NCBI RefSeq assembly: GCF_003815715.1
Contig: NZ_CP033922.1
Span: forward strand, 4,140,001 to 4,204,000
DNA length: 64,000 nt
Direction: 5' to 3'
DNA from: Chryseobacterium sp. G0162
GTDB taxonomy: Bacteria; Bacteroidota; Bacteroidia; Flavobacteriales; Weeksellaceae
The notes under the pieces are model-generated. The model was not told the origin of the DNA. It saw nothing but the letters and a program-made list of their open reading frames with translations, and ran no database searches. Within the stretch, counting starts at the first letter, position 1. Each line of letters opens with the position of its first letter. Below are positions 38,701 to 46,913 of the stretch, piece by piece. A program made the translations under genes and the position numbers.

Positions 38701-40251
38701 GAAGAGAAAGGATTTTTACATCAGTTTTCTTTAATAGATAACAAGGCGGAGAAAATTCAGTTTACAATTCCTGAATATATCAATGGAAGCCTGTTTTCAT
38801 CTTATTATGTATTTGAAAATGCCGCTTTGAAAATGCTTGATGATCTTGAAAGGTTGAAGAGAGAACCGCATGGATGTTTTGAGCAGCTGTCATCAACAGT
38901 ATATCCTAATATTTTTATTCTGGATTATTTAAAATTAAGCAAGAAAATTGATAGTTCCACAGAAAGCCTTGTGATCAAAAATCTGAAAAAAGGCTTCCAG
39001 AAAATGTTAAGCTATAAAAATAAAGACGGCGGTGTTGGATACTTTAATACAACTGAGTCAGATGTCTCTCTTTCTGCATTTGCTTTACTCGAGTTTACAG
39101 ATCTGAAAAGGCATATTGTGATTGATCCAAAGATTATTCAAGGATTATCATCATTTATTTTGTCAAAAAAATCAGGGAATGGACTTTTTGGAGTACGAAG
39201 ATATTATGAATCCCAAACAGGATCATACTCAGAATACGATTGGTCAAGAAATATGTATGTACTCTATGCATTATCTCAGTTAGGCTTTAAAACTGAAATT
39301 GAAGATTCTTATCAAGTAATGCTGAAAAGAGCCTTGTTGAAAAAAGATTCTTATCAACTGGCTTTATTGGCTAATGCAGCAGCGAATCTTGGAAAACATC
39401 AGGAATATGATAACTTAATGTTTGTTTTAAGTAATCAGTTTGAAAATCAAAAATTTAACGTTGCAACTACCTTTACGGGTTCCGGAGGATATTCAGCCAA
39501 TGCAGAAGCACTTTCATTGTATATGATGGCACTTCAGAAAGATGAAAAGCTCAATCAGCAAACTATCGCAAAAGCAGCAGATCAGCTTTTAAGTTACAAT
39601 GGAGGCTATGGATTTGGATCAACTCAGGCAACAAGTTTGGCTTTACAGGCGTTGTCTCAGTTTTTTCTTAAAAATGAAAAGCTATTTAGAACTGATAGAC
39701 CTGTTATTAAAATAAACAACGCTTTAGTATCATCTGGTTTAAATATTGCATCTGCTTACAAAACCGGGAACAATACCATTAATATAGATTACCCTTCACA
39801 GACAGGGCTTCTTTATAAGTTAGAGTATCAATATTATACTCTGAAGGCGCCGGAAAGTTCGAATATTCCTTTAACCATGGAGACGAAATTAATGTCCGAA
39901 AATTCCAGAGTAGGAGAAACCAACAGAATGACAGTCACCCTTAAAAACAAAGTGAATAATCAGTTGCCTATGACAGTTGCTAAAATTGGTATTCCTGCAG
40001 GACTGACTCTGCAAACGTCTTTACTAAAAAATCTAATAGATAAAAAACAAATTTCTTATTATGAGATATTTGACAATTATCTGGTTTTGTACTGGGAACA
40101 TTTTGATGCTGAAGAAACAAAAACCATCAACCTTGATCTGAAAGTAGAATTTGCAGGAACCTATACAGGAAAATCAAGCAATGTTTATCTTTATTATATG
40201 CCGGAGTCAAAGTATTGGAACCAAGGTATAAATACTACTATTACTCCATAG
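35755..40251 (+). CDS. Alpha-2-macroglobulin family protein with inserted SusC-type plug module
   Basis: 1498 residues with a signal peptide and no lipobox. Macroglobulin domains run from about 30 (KTYIQTNHVFYKPGEDMYFKIYV) to 530. A carboxypeptidase-regulatory-like domain (535-600, GTVYGVVEDENKKPVKANVFL) and a SusC-type plug (658-778: EEVVVVGYGT, LLQGKVAGVTV, PLFVVDGAPV, ITVLKDAAATAIYGSRAVNG-like) are inserted before the bait and A2M core. The thioester motif GCFEQ is at 1040-1044, followed by the alpha-alpha toroid. A2Ms trap proteases covalently via the thioester. The insertion copies exactly the part the upstream barrel lacks. Expression is probably coupled to the barrel. Confidence 0.85.
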   Translation: MNFKFISYIISLSLLFSSVFLKAQDSFKDFEKEKTYIQTNHVFYKPGEDMYFKIYVVQGKNNLPASDSRVVNFEIIDPSGSVLTKSKYKINNGYANGYFSFADDMKGGVYKIRAYTNWMQNEEGKNAFEKEITLQKIVSPRILMKLDFPKKGYSSGDEVTADFSMRSLGNLPIPFYEADYVVTYNGEIVTEGKLITDKEGKKLLQFRLPKSLKSSDALLNIKVNFDGFTESISRNIPIVLNNLDVKFLPEGGTFINGTEQNIAFKILDEYEKPVDAVLGIYNQNHEKISEVSTYNFGMGSFFLTPKIGETYYAKVVKPENITQIYHLPESKNNGLMLNIKKENGILLLKTVTTQEKNIVLKGFFRDKEIYSKEISLQNGINSLELPEKDLPVGICRFTLFENNIPLAERIVFTNKDQQLNIKVKPVKDYYQPREKVVLNIETTDKNNQPIPANLAISVVDDKLWTYADDKQNHISSWFLMDSELKGKIEKPQFYFDKKEEKAEKSLDLVMLTNGYRYFELIPEIVKTGKYKFLPEKRGTVYGVVEDENKKPVKANVFLVESYGGQILKQATTENGQFYFSGMEGSNSYKLIAKSIQPKHKVKIRVLSYKLEINPLVKQKLNNINVEEIIKEAEIKEKLKQIPPKINNTKKDTISGKNIEEVVVVGYGTLMNKKTSTSSVSIIGNSEIKDSNYGSLLQGKVAGVTVTPAGEQQKGNFVVRGTSSISNKSPLFVVDGAPVENFNTAINPNDINSVTVLKDAAATAIYGSRAVNGVVIINSFSNSLAQNKLDITPKSYFAVLSIPTDELIKYSVNKEFVYPEYKTTNTSYRFDYREAIYWNPVVETDKEGKAKVEFYNSDANSTFRAMTEGISASGLIGREETTYAAQSLISIDAKIPQYLTRTDEMLIPVVIKNNSRETRKMVMDVIVPNHVKLMSSDSLITLKPLESGRLFVKIQTDEVVNSNIQFIIRSGDFRETMILPFKVEEKGFLHQFSLIDNKAEKIQFTIPEYINGSLFSSYYVFENAALKMLDDLERLKREPHGCFEQLSSTVYPNIFILDYLKLSKKIDSSTESLVIKNLKKGFQKMLSYKNKDGGVGYFNTTESDVSLSAFALLEFTDLKRHIVIDPKIIQGLSSFILSKKSGNGLFGVRRYYESQTGSYSEYDWSRNMYVLYALSQLGFKTEIEDSYQVMLKRALLKKDSYQLALLANAAANLGKHQEYDNLMFVLSNQFENQKFNVATTFTGSGGYSANAEALSLYMMALQKDEKLNQQTIAKAADQLLSYNGGYGFGSTQATSLALQALSQFFLKNEKLFRTDRPVIKINNALVSSGLNIASAYKTGNNTINIDYPSQTGLLYKLEYQYYTLKAPESSNIPLTMETKLMSENSRVGETNRMTVTLKNKVNNQLPMTVAKIGIPAGLTLQTSLLKNLIDKKQISYYEIFDNYLVLYWEHFDAEETKTINLDLKVEFAGTYTGKSSNVYLYYMPESKYWNQGINTTITP

Positions 40252-40276
40252 TATTTATTAAGTATAAGTCAAACCT

Positions 40277-40309
40277 AAAAACCGCCTCATCAGTTATGGA
40301 GCGGTTTTT
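40277..40309 (+). terminator. Terminator ending the sigma-vWA-barrel-A2M operon
   Basis: AAAAACCGC-type arm (40277-40285) pairs with GCGGTTTTT (40301-40309) and continues in T residues; the loop is long. Confidence 0.7.
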
Positions 40310-40376
40310 ATGGTTGAAAATTTTATCAATTTCATTTAAATTAATTTTAATAATTTCCCACAGAAATTTATAACGC

Positions 40377-42269
40377 ATGAAAAAAACGATTATAACCATA
40401 TTAGGGCTTGCTTTATTAGTGAGCTGTAAAACTCAAAATACTTCAGATTCGTCAAATGAAAACAAAACATACAGTATAAGAAAAGATAAAGATCAGGACG
40501 GTGTTCCTAATAAAGACGATCATTGCCCTGAAATAGCAGGACTTCCTGAATTTAGTGGTTGTCCTGATACCGATGGAGATGGTATGGCAGATAAAGATGA
40601 TGCCTGTCCAACTGTTGCAGGACCGTTAGAAAATAATGGCTGTCCGTGGCCTGATACTGATGGGGATGGAGTCATTGATAAAGACGATGCATGCCCAACT
40701 GTAATTGGACCTCCTGAGAATAATGGCTGTCCATGGCCTGATACCGATGGAGATGGAGTTCTGGATAAAGATGATGCCTGTCCTACTGTTCCGGGAGGAC
40801 CAGAATATAATGGTTGTCCAAAACCGAAAGCGATGGTCGCTTCAGAAATTTCAAGTACTGTAAGAAGTGGAGCAGCTTCTTCAAAAGTTTCGGTAGTAAA
40901 AAAATCAAAAGGCTCAAAAAAAGAGAAGGATGAATTTCCTGAAGCAGGGAAATTAACTGCAGGAGAGGTGAATGACTTTTCAAAATGGGATTATTGGCAA
41001 GATATGGCTGTTCCTGCTTTATCTCAATATAAAGAAGAATGGAAACTATTTCCAGATAGAAGAGTTTCAGTTCAGCTAGTTAATAAAAATAAAAAACCAG
41101 TCATTGGTAAGAAATTAAGATTGTTGAATGACAAGAAAGAAATAGTATGGCAAGCTGTTTCTGATAATAAAGGAAGTGCTGAACTGTGGATTGCTCCGAG
41201 AATCGATGATAAATCTTCATCAAAAAAGTATTTTATTACAGATGATAAAGGGAAAATATTATCAAGTAATGTGACTTTATTTAAGAAAGGACAAAATGTA
41301 ATTAGTCTTGATGTCCCTTGCCTTGAAAAAAGAAATCTGGATTTAGCTTTTATAGTGGATGCTACAGGTTCTATGGGAGATGAAATCACTTATTTACAAT
41401 CTGAATTATTGGATGTATTGAAAAAAGTTGAGAAAAAATTAGCCAATACTACAGATGTTCGATACGGATCCGTTTTTTACAGGGATCAAGGTGATGAATA
41501 TGTAACAAGAGAATTTGATTTTTCTGATAAAGCTGTAAACCTGGTTAACTTTATAAAAAAACAAAGAGCAGGAGGTGGTGGAGATTTTCCTGAAGCCGTG
41601 GTAGAAGCATTAGATTCTTCAATAGATAAATTGAGCTGGAGCAAAGGAAATTCTACTAAAATTATGTTTTTAATTCTGGATGCCCCGCCCCACTATTCAG
41701 CAGAGAATATTAATAAATTGTACGATAAGATAAAGCTGGCAGCACAGAAAGGGATTACAATAATTCCACTGGCTGCAAGTGATACAGATAAGCAGACAGA
41801 ATATCTGATGAGGACTTTTGCCCTGCTTACAAATGGGACTTATACATTTCTTACCAATCACAGTGGGATTGGAAATAATCATATTGAACCAACAACAGAC
41901 TCTTATGAAGTAGAAAAATTAAATGAACTGTTATTAAGATTAATTTTACAGCGTTCAACAATACCTTCCTGCCAAGCACCTTCTAAGAACGAATATATCA
42001 ATAAAAAGATTGAAATAGAATTAGAAAATGAAGAAAACCCCAAGATTAAAATTTATCCGAATCCTACAAAAGGAGTGATTAATATACAATCAAATAAACA
42101 AATTGATGAGTTGTATTTATATGACTTCAGTGGTAAAATTTTAATAAGACAAGAAAAATTGCCTAAAGGGACAAATAAAATTGATATTACGCCTTATCCG
42201 CAAAGTGCTTATTTAATGAGATGCAGATATGGTGAACAATGGGATACTTTTAAAATTATTAAAAATTAA
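40377..42269 (+). CDS. vWA lipoprotein with thrombospondin type 3 repeats and T9SS-like tail
   Basis: 630 residues. Lipobox LLVSC (Cys17). Residues 36-151 hold four calcium-binding thrombospondin type 3 repeats ([17 protein letters not shown] and relatives), the last two 29 residues apart. A vWA domain begins near 320 with the metal motif DATGSMGDE. The last 75 residues ([20 protein letters not shown], then YDFSGKIL) look like a type A sorting tail for the type IX secretion system. It has its own terminator upstream and is not part of the A2M operon transcript. A lipobox and a T9SS tail on one protein is uncommon. Confidence 0.8.
   Translation: MKKTIITILGLALLVSCKTQNTSDSSNENKTYSIRKDKDQDGVPNKDDHCPEIAGLPEFSGCPDTDGDGMADKDDACPTVAGPLENNGCPWPDTDGDGVIDKDDACPTVIGPPENNGCPWPDTDGDGVLDKDDACPTVPGGPEYNGCPKPKAMVASEISSTVRSGAASSKVSVVKKSKGSKKEKDEFPEAGKLTAGEVNDFSKWDYWQDMAVPALSQYKEEWKLFPDRRVSVQLVNKNKKPVIGKKLRLLNDKKEIVWQAVSDNKGSAELWIAPRIDDKSSSKKYFITDDKGKILSSNVTLFKKGQNVISLDVPCLEKRNLDLAFIVDATGSMGDEITYLQSELLDVLKKVEKKLANTTDVRYGSVFYRDQGDEYVTREFDFSDKAVNLVNFIKKQRAGGGGDFPEAVVEALDSSIDKLSWSKGNSTKIMFLILDAPPHYSAENINKLYDKIKLAAQKGITIIPLAASDTDKQTEYLMRTFALLTNGTYTFLTNHSGIGNNHIEPTTDSYEVEKLNELLLRLILQRSTIPSCQAPSKNEYINKKIEIELENEENPKIKIYPNPTKGVINIQSNKQIDELYLYDFSGKILIRQEKLPKGTNKIDITPYPQSAYLMRCRYGEQWDTFKIIKN
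40482..40830 (+). repeat. Coding repeats: four thrombospondin type 3 units
   Basis: Within the lipoprotein gene, the units follow one another, the last two with an 87-bp period (29 residues) and near-identical DNA such as gatactgatggggatggag. This suggests recent unit duplication. Confidence 0.7.
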
Positions 42270-42321
42270 ATAATTACAGTAAAACAGGCATTCAAACGGA
42301 TATCTGTTTTATTTTAAAATT

Positions 42322-42345
42322 AATTTTCAGAAATTATTGAAAATT
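42322..42345. promoter_or_regulatory. Operator-like palindrome upstream of the GbsR/MarR gene
   Basis: TTTCAGAAATTATTGAAA (42325-42342), extended to AATTTTCA..TGAAAATT, is a near-palindrome identical at 16 of 18 positions to the palindrome at 42937-42954. Its position before the regulator suggests autoregulation. Confidence 0.6.
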
Positions 42346-42392
42346 CAAAAAATATAATTACATTTGTATCAGAAACTTAAGGTACAAACAAA

Positions 42393-42896
42393 ATGCAACT
42401 TTCAGAAGCTAAAGAAAAATACATTCAGACCTGGGGAACTTTTGCTACCAATTGGGGAATCAACCGTACGATGGCACAGGTCCATGCATTGCTTTTGGCG
42501 AGTGGTAAACCATTGTCTACAGATGAGGTGATGGAACAGCTGGAAATTTCGAGAGGAAATGCCAATATGAATCTTCGTGCTTTAATTGATTGGGGTATTG
42601 TAAGGAAAGAATTTATTAAAGGAGATCGTAAAGAATACTTCGTAGCAGAAAAAGACGTATGGTATCTTTTTAAACAAATTACCAAAGAACGTAGGAAAAG
42701 AGAAATTGAGCCGGTAATCTCCTTTCTTGAAGAGTTAAGGAATATTGAAGATAATGATTCGGAGGAAGCAAAAGAATTCATTAAGTTGATGGATGATTTC
42801 AGCTCTGTAACCGGGAAAATCAACAATATCATGGATCTGGCAATTAAAAGTGATGATCACTGGTTGGTAGGTAAAATTACCAACCTGTTGAAATAA
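42393..42896 (+). CDS. GbsR/MarR-type transcriptional regulator
   Basis: 167 residues. The winged helix-turn-helix (about 25-90: TMAQVHALLLASGKPLSTDEVMEQLEISRGNANMNLRAL..) is followed by a wing with RKEYFVAEKDVW and a helical C-terminal dimerisation region (FLEELRNIEDNDSEEAKEF). Related proteins often sit near membrane or redox genes in Bacteroidota. It precedes a run of six same-strand genes and shares a palindrome with their control region, so it probably represses that run. Confidence 0.85.
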   Translation: MQLSEAKEKYIQTWGTFATNWGINRTMAQVHALLLASGKPLSTDEVMEQLEISRGNANMNLRALIDWGIVRKEFIKGDRKEYFVAEKDVWYLFKQITKERRKREIEPVISFLEELRNIEDNDSEEAKEFIKLMDDFSSVTGKINNIMDLAIKSDDHWLVGKITNLLK

Positions 42897-42936
42897 AATA
42901 GAAAGGGATGAAGGTCCTTTTTTATTTCAGATAAAC

Positions 42937-42954
42937 TTTCAATAATTATTGAAA
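42937..42954. promoter_or_regulatory. Perfect 18-bp palindrome before the membrane-protein operon
   Basis: TTTCAATAATTATTGAAA is a perfect palindrome 16 bases before the ATG at 42971. It matches the site before the regulator gene and is the most likely binding site of that regulator. Confidence 0.65.
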
Positions 42955-42970
42955 ATATAATATTTTTAAA

Positions 42971-43315
42971 ATGTTCAATATTATTTCATATCTGGTTTTC
43001 CTTAGCATCAGTTTCTACATTACAATTGACGTAGGAAGAAGATGTTATCAGGCAGGAAAAGCCTATCTGAAATATTTGCTTCATGATGAAGCTCTCTGTC
43101 TGACTATCAATAGAATTCTTCTTGGGTGCTATTATTTATTGAATTTAGGATACGTCGCTGTAAGCCTTACCAGTTGGGAAAAGATAGAGAATATAGATGA
43201 GATGATAAGAATAACAGCGATACGCATTGGAAGTATTGTCTTGATATTATGTGGATTGCACTATATGAACATTTTTACCCTTTATTTTTTGAGAAAAAAA
43301 CTAACCTTTAAATAA
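42971..43315 (+). CDS. Small membrane protein, unknown (operon gene 1)
   Basis: 114 residues with three membrane helices (about 2-20, 50-68 and 84-106) and a polar segment with DVGRRCYQAGKAYLKYLLHDE. I recognise no function. It resembles the next gene in length and topology, and both may be partners in the membrane. It begins the run under the 42937 palindrome. Confidence 0.65.
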   Translation: MFNIISYLVFLSISFYITIDVGRRCYQAGKAYLKYLLHDEALCLTINRILLGCYYLLNLGYVAVSLTSWEKIENIDEMIRITAIRIGSIVLILCGLHYMNIFTLYFLRKKLTFK

Positions 43316-43322
43316 TATTATT

Positions 43323-43724
43323 ATGATACTTACTGTTTTAACCACCTCGTATAATTTTTCCGCTTACATGATCTATTTACCTATTGTAATTACCCTTACA
43401 GTTTTGGTATCTCAGTTTCTGTTCAAGAATTCTAAGGCATTTATGGTTGATATTTTCCACCAGAAAAAAGACATCGCTATGGCAACCAACTCCCTTTTTA
43501 AGATCGGGTTTTACCTTCTGAATATCGGATTTGCGTTGTGTATTATCGAGTTTTTTCAAATTGAAAGTATTGAAAGATTGGTTGTAGCGCTGAGTAAAAA
43601 GATTGGCGGCTTTTCCATTTATCTTGGAATAATGATGCTTTTAAATCTATTATTATTCCTGAAAGGACGTAAACATGCATTGAATAAAGAAAACCATATC
43701 AAAAATGAAAACATTGATATTTAA
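43323..43724 (+). CDS. Small membrane protein, unknown (operon gene 2)
   Basis: 133 residues with three to four helices, starting seven bases after the preceding stop, so translation is coupled. It shares with gene 1 the layout of N-terminal helix, charged patch (KAFMVDIFHQKKDIAMATN) and two C-terminal helices. No known family comes to mind. Context suggests a role with the DCC-family protein that follows. Confidence 0.65.
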   Translation: MILTVLTTSYNFSAYMIYLPIVITLTVLVSQFLFKNSKAFMVDIFHQKKDIAMATNSLFKIGFYLLNIGFALCIIEFFQIESIERLVVALSKKIGGFSIYLGIMMLLNLLLFLKGRKHALNKENHIKNENIDI

Positions 43725-43801
43725 GATCTGGATGTATCTTACTTTCAGATCAAAACACAAACGAACCCGAGGAGATTTTCTCAACCTTTAAAATAAATGT
43801 C

Positions 43802-44614
43802 ATGAAAACGCTCAAAAACCACACCCTGATTTACGATAATGAATGTCCTATGTGTGCAATGTATTCCAAAGGCTTTACAAAATATGGTATGCTGGATGAA
43901 AACGGAAGAGAAGCCTTTACGGAAATATCAGTCAGAAATAAAGATCTTGTGGATTTTCACCGGGCAAAAAACGAAATTGCTTTGGTAGATCATGATAAGA
44001 ATAGAGTAGTTTATGGCTTAGATAGTTTGTTGCTAATCATTGGAAGCTCATTTCCATTATTAGAAAGAATAGCCAGAATACAACCTTTGTATTGGTTCTT
44101 TAAAAAAGTATATTCCTTTGTTTCTTATAACCGAAAACAGATTATTCCATCTAAAAAAGATAATACAGAACAATCTTGTGTACCTGATTTTAATCTGAAA
44201 TATAGACTGATTTATATCGCTTTTGTAATGTTCTTTTCAGCTTATGTTTTAAGTTTATATTCAGGAAAGTTTGGGGGTAATTTAACGCCCAATTTCTTAA
44301 GAGAATTAGCTGTATGTTTAGGACAGGTCCTTTGGCAAACCCTATTTCTAAAGAGGTATTTAAAAGATAAGATTTGGGATTACCTAGGCAATATGATGAC
44401 CGTTTCTTTAATAGGGACACTTCTCTTGATTCCAGTTTTATTTGTGAACATTACCCCGGTTTTTCACCTCATTTATTTCGGAATTGTTGTAATCATCATG
44501 TTTTTGGAGCATTTGAGAAGATGCAGGATCTTAAAACTAAACTACATTTCTAGTATTTCCTGGATACTGTTTAGGGTAACAGCACTCGTCATCATCATTT
44601 TGACTACTCTTTAA
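43802..44614 (+). CDS. DCC1-like (DUF393) thiol-disulfide protein with membrane domain
   Basis: 270 residues. The N-terminal DUF393 domain has LIYDNECPMCAMYSKGF with the C-P-M-C pair typical of this thioredoxin-like family. From about residue 138 there are four membrane helices. Such proteins are thought to act in disulfide chemistry; the substrate is unknown. It is the third gene of the operon under the GbsR/MarR-type regulator. Confidence 0.82.
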   Translation: MKTLKNHTLIYDNECPMCAMYSKGFTKYGMLDENGREAFTEISVRNKDLVDFHRAKNEIALVDHDKNRVVYGLDSLLLIIGSSFPLLERIARIQPLYWFFKKVYSFVSYNRKQIIPSKKDNTEQSCVPDFNLKYRLIYIAFVMFFSAYVLSLYSGKFGGNLTPNFLRELAVCLGQVLWQTLFLKRYLKDKIWDYLGNMMTVSLIGTLLLIPVLFVNITPVFHLIYFGIVVIIMFLEHLRRCRILKLNYISSISWILFRVTALVIIILTTL

Positions 44615-44639
44615 AAATTATAAAATAACCCCTTTTGAT

Positions 44640-45116
44640 ATGTCTAGAATTTATTTAGAAACTCTGATCGACGCTGATATTGAAACCGTTTTTGATTTAG
44701 CAAGAAATATAGATCTGCACCAAGAGTCAACTTCGCGAACCTATGAAAAAGCTATCGCAGGACGTACATCCGGTTTGATTGAGGAAAACGAAACTGTAAC
44801 CTGGAGAGCAAAACATTTAGGGATATATCAAACCCTCACCACAAAAATTATCAGCATGGAAAAGCCTAATCAGTTTACTGATAAAATGCAGAAGGGAGCC
44901 TTTAAATCATTGCACCACCAGCATATTTTTAAAACAGTAGATGGAAAAACACGGATGACTGATATTTTTGATTTCGAATCTCCATTAGGAATAATAGGAA
45001 AAATGTTCAATAAGTTATTTCTTAAAAATTATCTCAAAAAATTCCTTCTGGAAAGAAACCAATTAATAAAAATAACTGCAGAATCAATAAACTCACACCC
45101 ACAATCAGAACATTAA
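44640..45116 (+). CDS. SRPBCC / START-like ligand-binding protein
   Basis: 158 residues, the whole of which is an SRPBCC domain: LETLIDADIETVFDLARNI at the start, then ENETVTWRAKHLGIYQTLTTKI and a long C-terminal helix. Such domains bind hydrophobic ligands or act as cyclase/dehydratase-like proteins. It is the fourth gene of the operon, 25 bp after the DCC gene. It often occurs together with TIGR01777 proteins, as here. Confidence 0.8.
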   Translation: MSRIYLETLIDADIETVFDLARNIDLHQESTSRTYEKAIAGRTSGLIEENETVTWRAKHLGIYQTLTTKIISMEKPNQFTDKMQKGAFKSLHHQHIFKTVDGKTRMTDIFDFESPLGIIGKMFNKLFLKNYLKKFLLERNQLIKITAESINSHPQSEH

Positions 45117-45219
45117 CAACAACAATCCAACCACGAAGTGGCGATTTAGATTTAACCCCAGGATAGAATAAAATTCGATCAACCATACAACAAACAACAA
45201 CCCATAAACCACCCACATC
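45117..45219 (+). other. C-rich, G-poor spacer inside the operon
   Basis: 103 bases rich in CAAC, CCAC and ACCC with few G residues on the plus strand. An RNA leader of this composition would be largely unstructured. A similar spacer lies at 45925-45995. Confidence 0.4.
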
Positions 45220-45924
45220 ATGAATTTTTTAAAAGCAGAATGGCGAAAATTAGCCATCATCAATTACGAAATCAATCCAGAGGTATTATTAAAATACCTG
45301 CCGGAAGGTACAGAACTCGATTTCTATAAAGGCAAATGTTATGTAAGCCTAGTTGGCTTTATGTTTTTAAATACGAAATTATTGGGTTTACCTATTCCTT
45401 TTCATCGTAATTTTGAAGAAGTAAACCTTAGATTTTATGTCAGGAAATATGAAAATGGAGAATGGAAAAGAGGAGTAGTTTTTATCAAAGAAATTGTTCC
45501 TAAGCCGGCTTTAAGTTTTGTAGCCAATTCTATTTATAAAGAAAACTACCATACAATGCCAATGAAAAACGAAATTCATCAACAAGAAGATGAACTGCTG
45601 ATCCGGTATTCATGGAAAGACAAAAAGTGGAATTCTATTCAGATTACAGCAGAAAATAAGGCACAACCCATGGAAGCAAATTCAGAATTTGAGTTCATTA
45701 CGGAACATTATTATGGTTTTACCAAAAAAGAAGATAAAACCTCAGAATATGAAGTTTGTCACCCAAAATGGGACTGTTATCAGGTAAAAGATTATCAATT
45801 GGAAATCGATTTTCAAAAGATTTACGGAAAAGACTTTCAATGTCTTAATCATCAGGAGCCTATTTCGGTAATGCTGGCTGAAGGTTCAGAAATAGAAGTG
45901 AAAACAAAAAAATACATCATCTAA
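45220..45924 (+). CDS. YqjF-like DUF2071 protein
   Basis: 234 residues. The pattern KAEWRKLAIINYEINPEVLLKYLPEGTELD at the start and FVANSIYKENYHTMPM later is typical of DUF2071 (YqjF). Its structure in Bacillus is acetoacetate-decarboxylase-like, but its role is unknown. Fifth gene in the operon; these proteins often accompany SRPBCC and TIGR01777 genes. Confidence 0.8.
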   Translation: MNFLKAEWRKLAIINYEINPEVLLKYLPEGTELDFYKGKCYVSLVGFMFLNTKLLGLPIPFHRNFEEVNLRFYVRKYENGEWKRGVVFIKEIVPKPALSFVANSIYKENYHTMPMKNEIHQQEDELLIRYSWKDKKWNSIQITAENKAQPMEANSEFEFITEHYYGFTKKEDKTSEYEVCHPKWDCYQVKDYQLEIDFQKIYGKDFQCLNHQEPISVMLAEGSEIEVKTKKYII

Positions 45925-45995
45925 AATACTCCAGATCACAACCCACACCCCAAAACTCAAACTTCAAATAACTCACTTTCCTAAACTTCAAAAAA

Positions 45996-46895
45996 ATGAA
46001 AATAATTATCGCCGCCGGAACCGGATTTCTTGGTAAAAACTTAGAAAAATATTTTACAGGAAAAGGAGATCAAGTCTACATTCTGACGCGCAAGCCTACT
46101 CGTAAAAATGAAATTTATTGGAATGCGAAAACAATAGGAGAATGGAAGAATATTCTTGAAGAAGCAGATGTACTCATCAATCTTACAGGGAAATCCGTGG
46201 ATTGCCGTTATGATGAAAAGAATAAAGCAGAAATTTATGAATCAAGAATTGACAGTACAAGAATATTACAAGAAGCTGTTAATCGTTGTTCTGTTTCTCC
46301 AAAAATTTGGCTGAATGCAAGTTCTGCCACCATTTATGTGCATTCAGAAAAACACTTGAATACAGAGGACAACGGAATTATCGGTGATGACTTTTCAATG
46401 AATATCTGTAAAAGCTGGGAAAGCGAATTTTTTAGAATCCAAAATGAAGGTATAAGAAAAGTTGCACTTCGTACTTCCATTGTATTGGGAAATAACGGGG
46501 GAGCATTTCCAAAACTGAAAATGATAACAAAATTAGGAATGGGTGGAAAACAGGGAAGAGGAAATCAGATGGTAAGCTGGATTCATATTGATGATTTCTG
46601 CAGGGCTATAGACTGGGTTATTCAACATAAGAATGTGGAAGGTTCTATAAATATAACAGCTCCCGCTCCATTATCTAATGAAGCCATGATGAAAAAACTA
46701 AGAAAAGAGATCAGAGCTCCATTTGGGTTAAATGCTCCGGTATGGCAGTTAGAGATCGCCTCCATATTTCTGAAAACTGAAACTGAACTCTTGTTGAAAA
46801 GCCGTAATGTTTACCCTGAAAAACTCATTGAAAGCGGTTTTCAGTTTTCTTACCCAACTTTTGATGAGGCTATTCTTAAATTACTAAAAGCTTAA
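45996..46895 (+). CDS. TIGR01777-like NAD-dependent epimerase (SulA/YfcH-like)
   Basis: 299 residues. The short-chain dehydrogenase fold begins MKIIIAAGTGFLGKNL (G-T-G-F-L-G). The family-specific SATIYVHS and GEGIRK-like parts and VSWIHIDDFCRAIDWV are present; the C-terminal DUF1731-like part ends NVYPEKLIESGFQFSYPTFDEAI. The substrate is unknown. It is the last gene of the operon. Confidence 0.85.
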   Translation: MKIIIAAGTGFLGKNLEKYFTGKGDQVYILTRKPTRKNEIYWNAKTIGEWKNILEEADVLINLTGKSVDCRYDEKNKAEIYESRIDSTRILQEAVNRCSVSPKIWLNASSATIYVHSEKHLNTEDNGIIGDDFSMNICKSWESEFFRIQNEGIRKVALRTSIVLGNNGGAFPKLKMITKLGMGGKQGRGNQMVSWIHIDDFCRAIDWVIQHKNVEGSINITAPAPLSNEAMMKKLRKEIRAPFGLNAPVWQLEIASIFLKTETELLLKSRNVYPEKLIESGFQFSYPTFDEAILKLLKA

Positions 46896-46913
46896 CCTCT
46901 ATCACAATATATG

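Noticed and set aside
40482..40830. CRISPR-like or satellite repeat
   Set aside because: The repeats are in frame and encode calcium-binding thrombospondin type 3 units.
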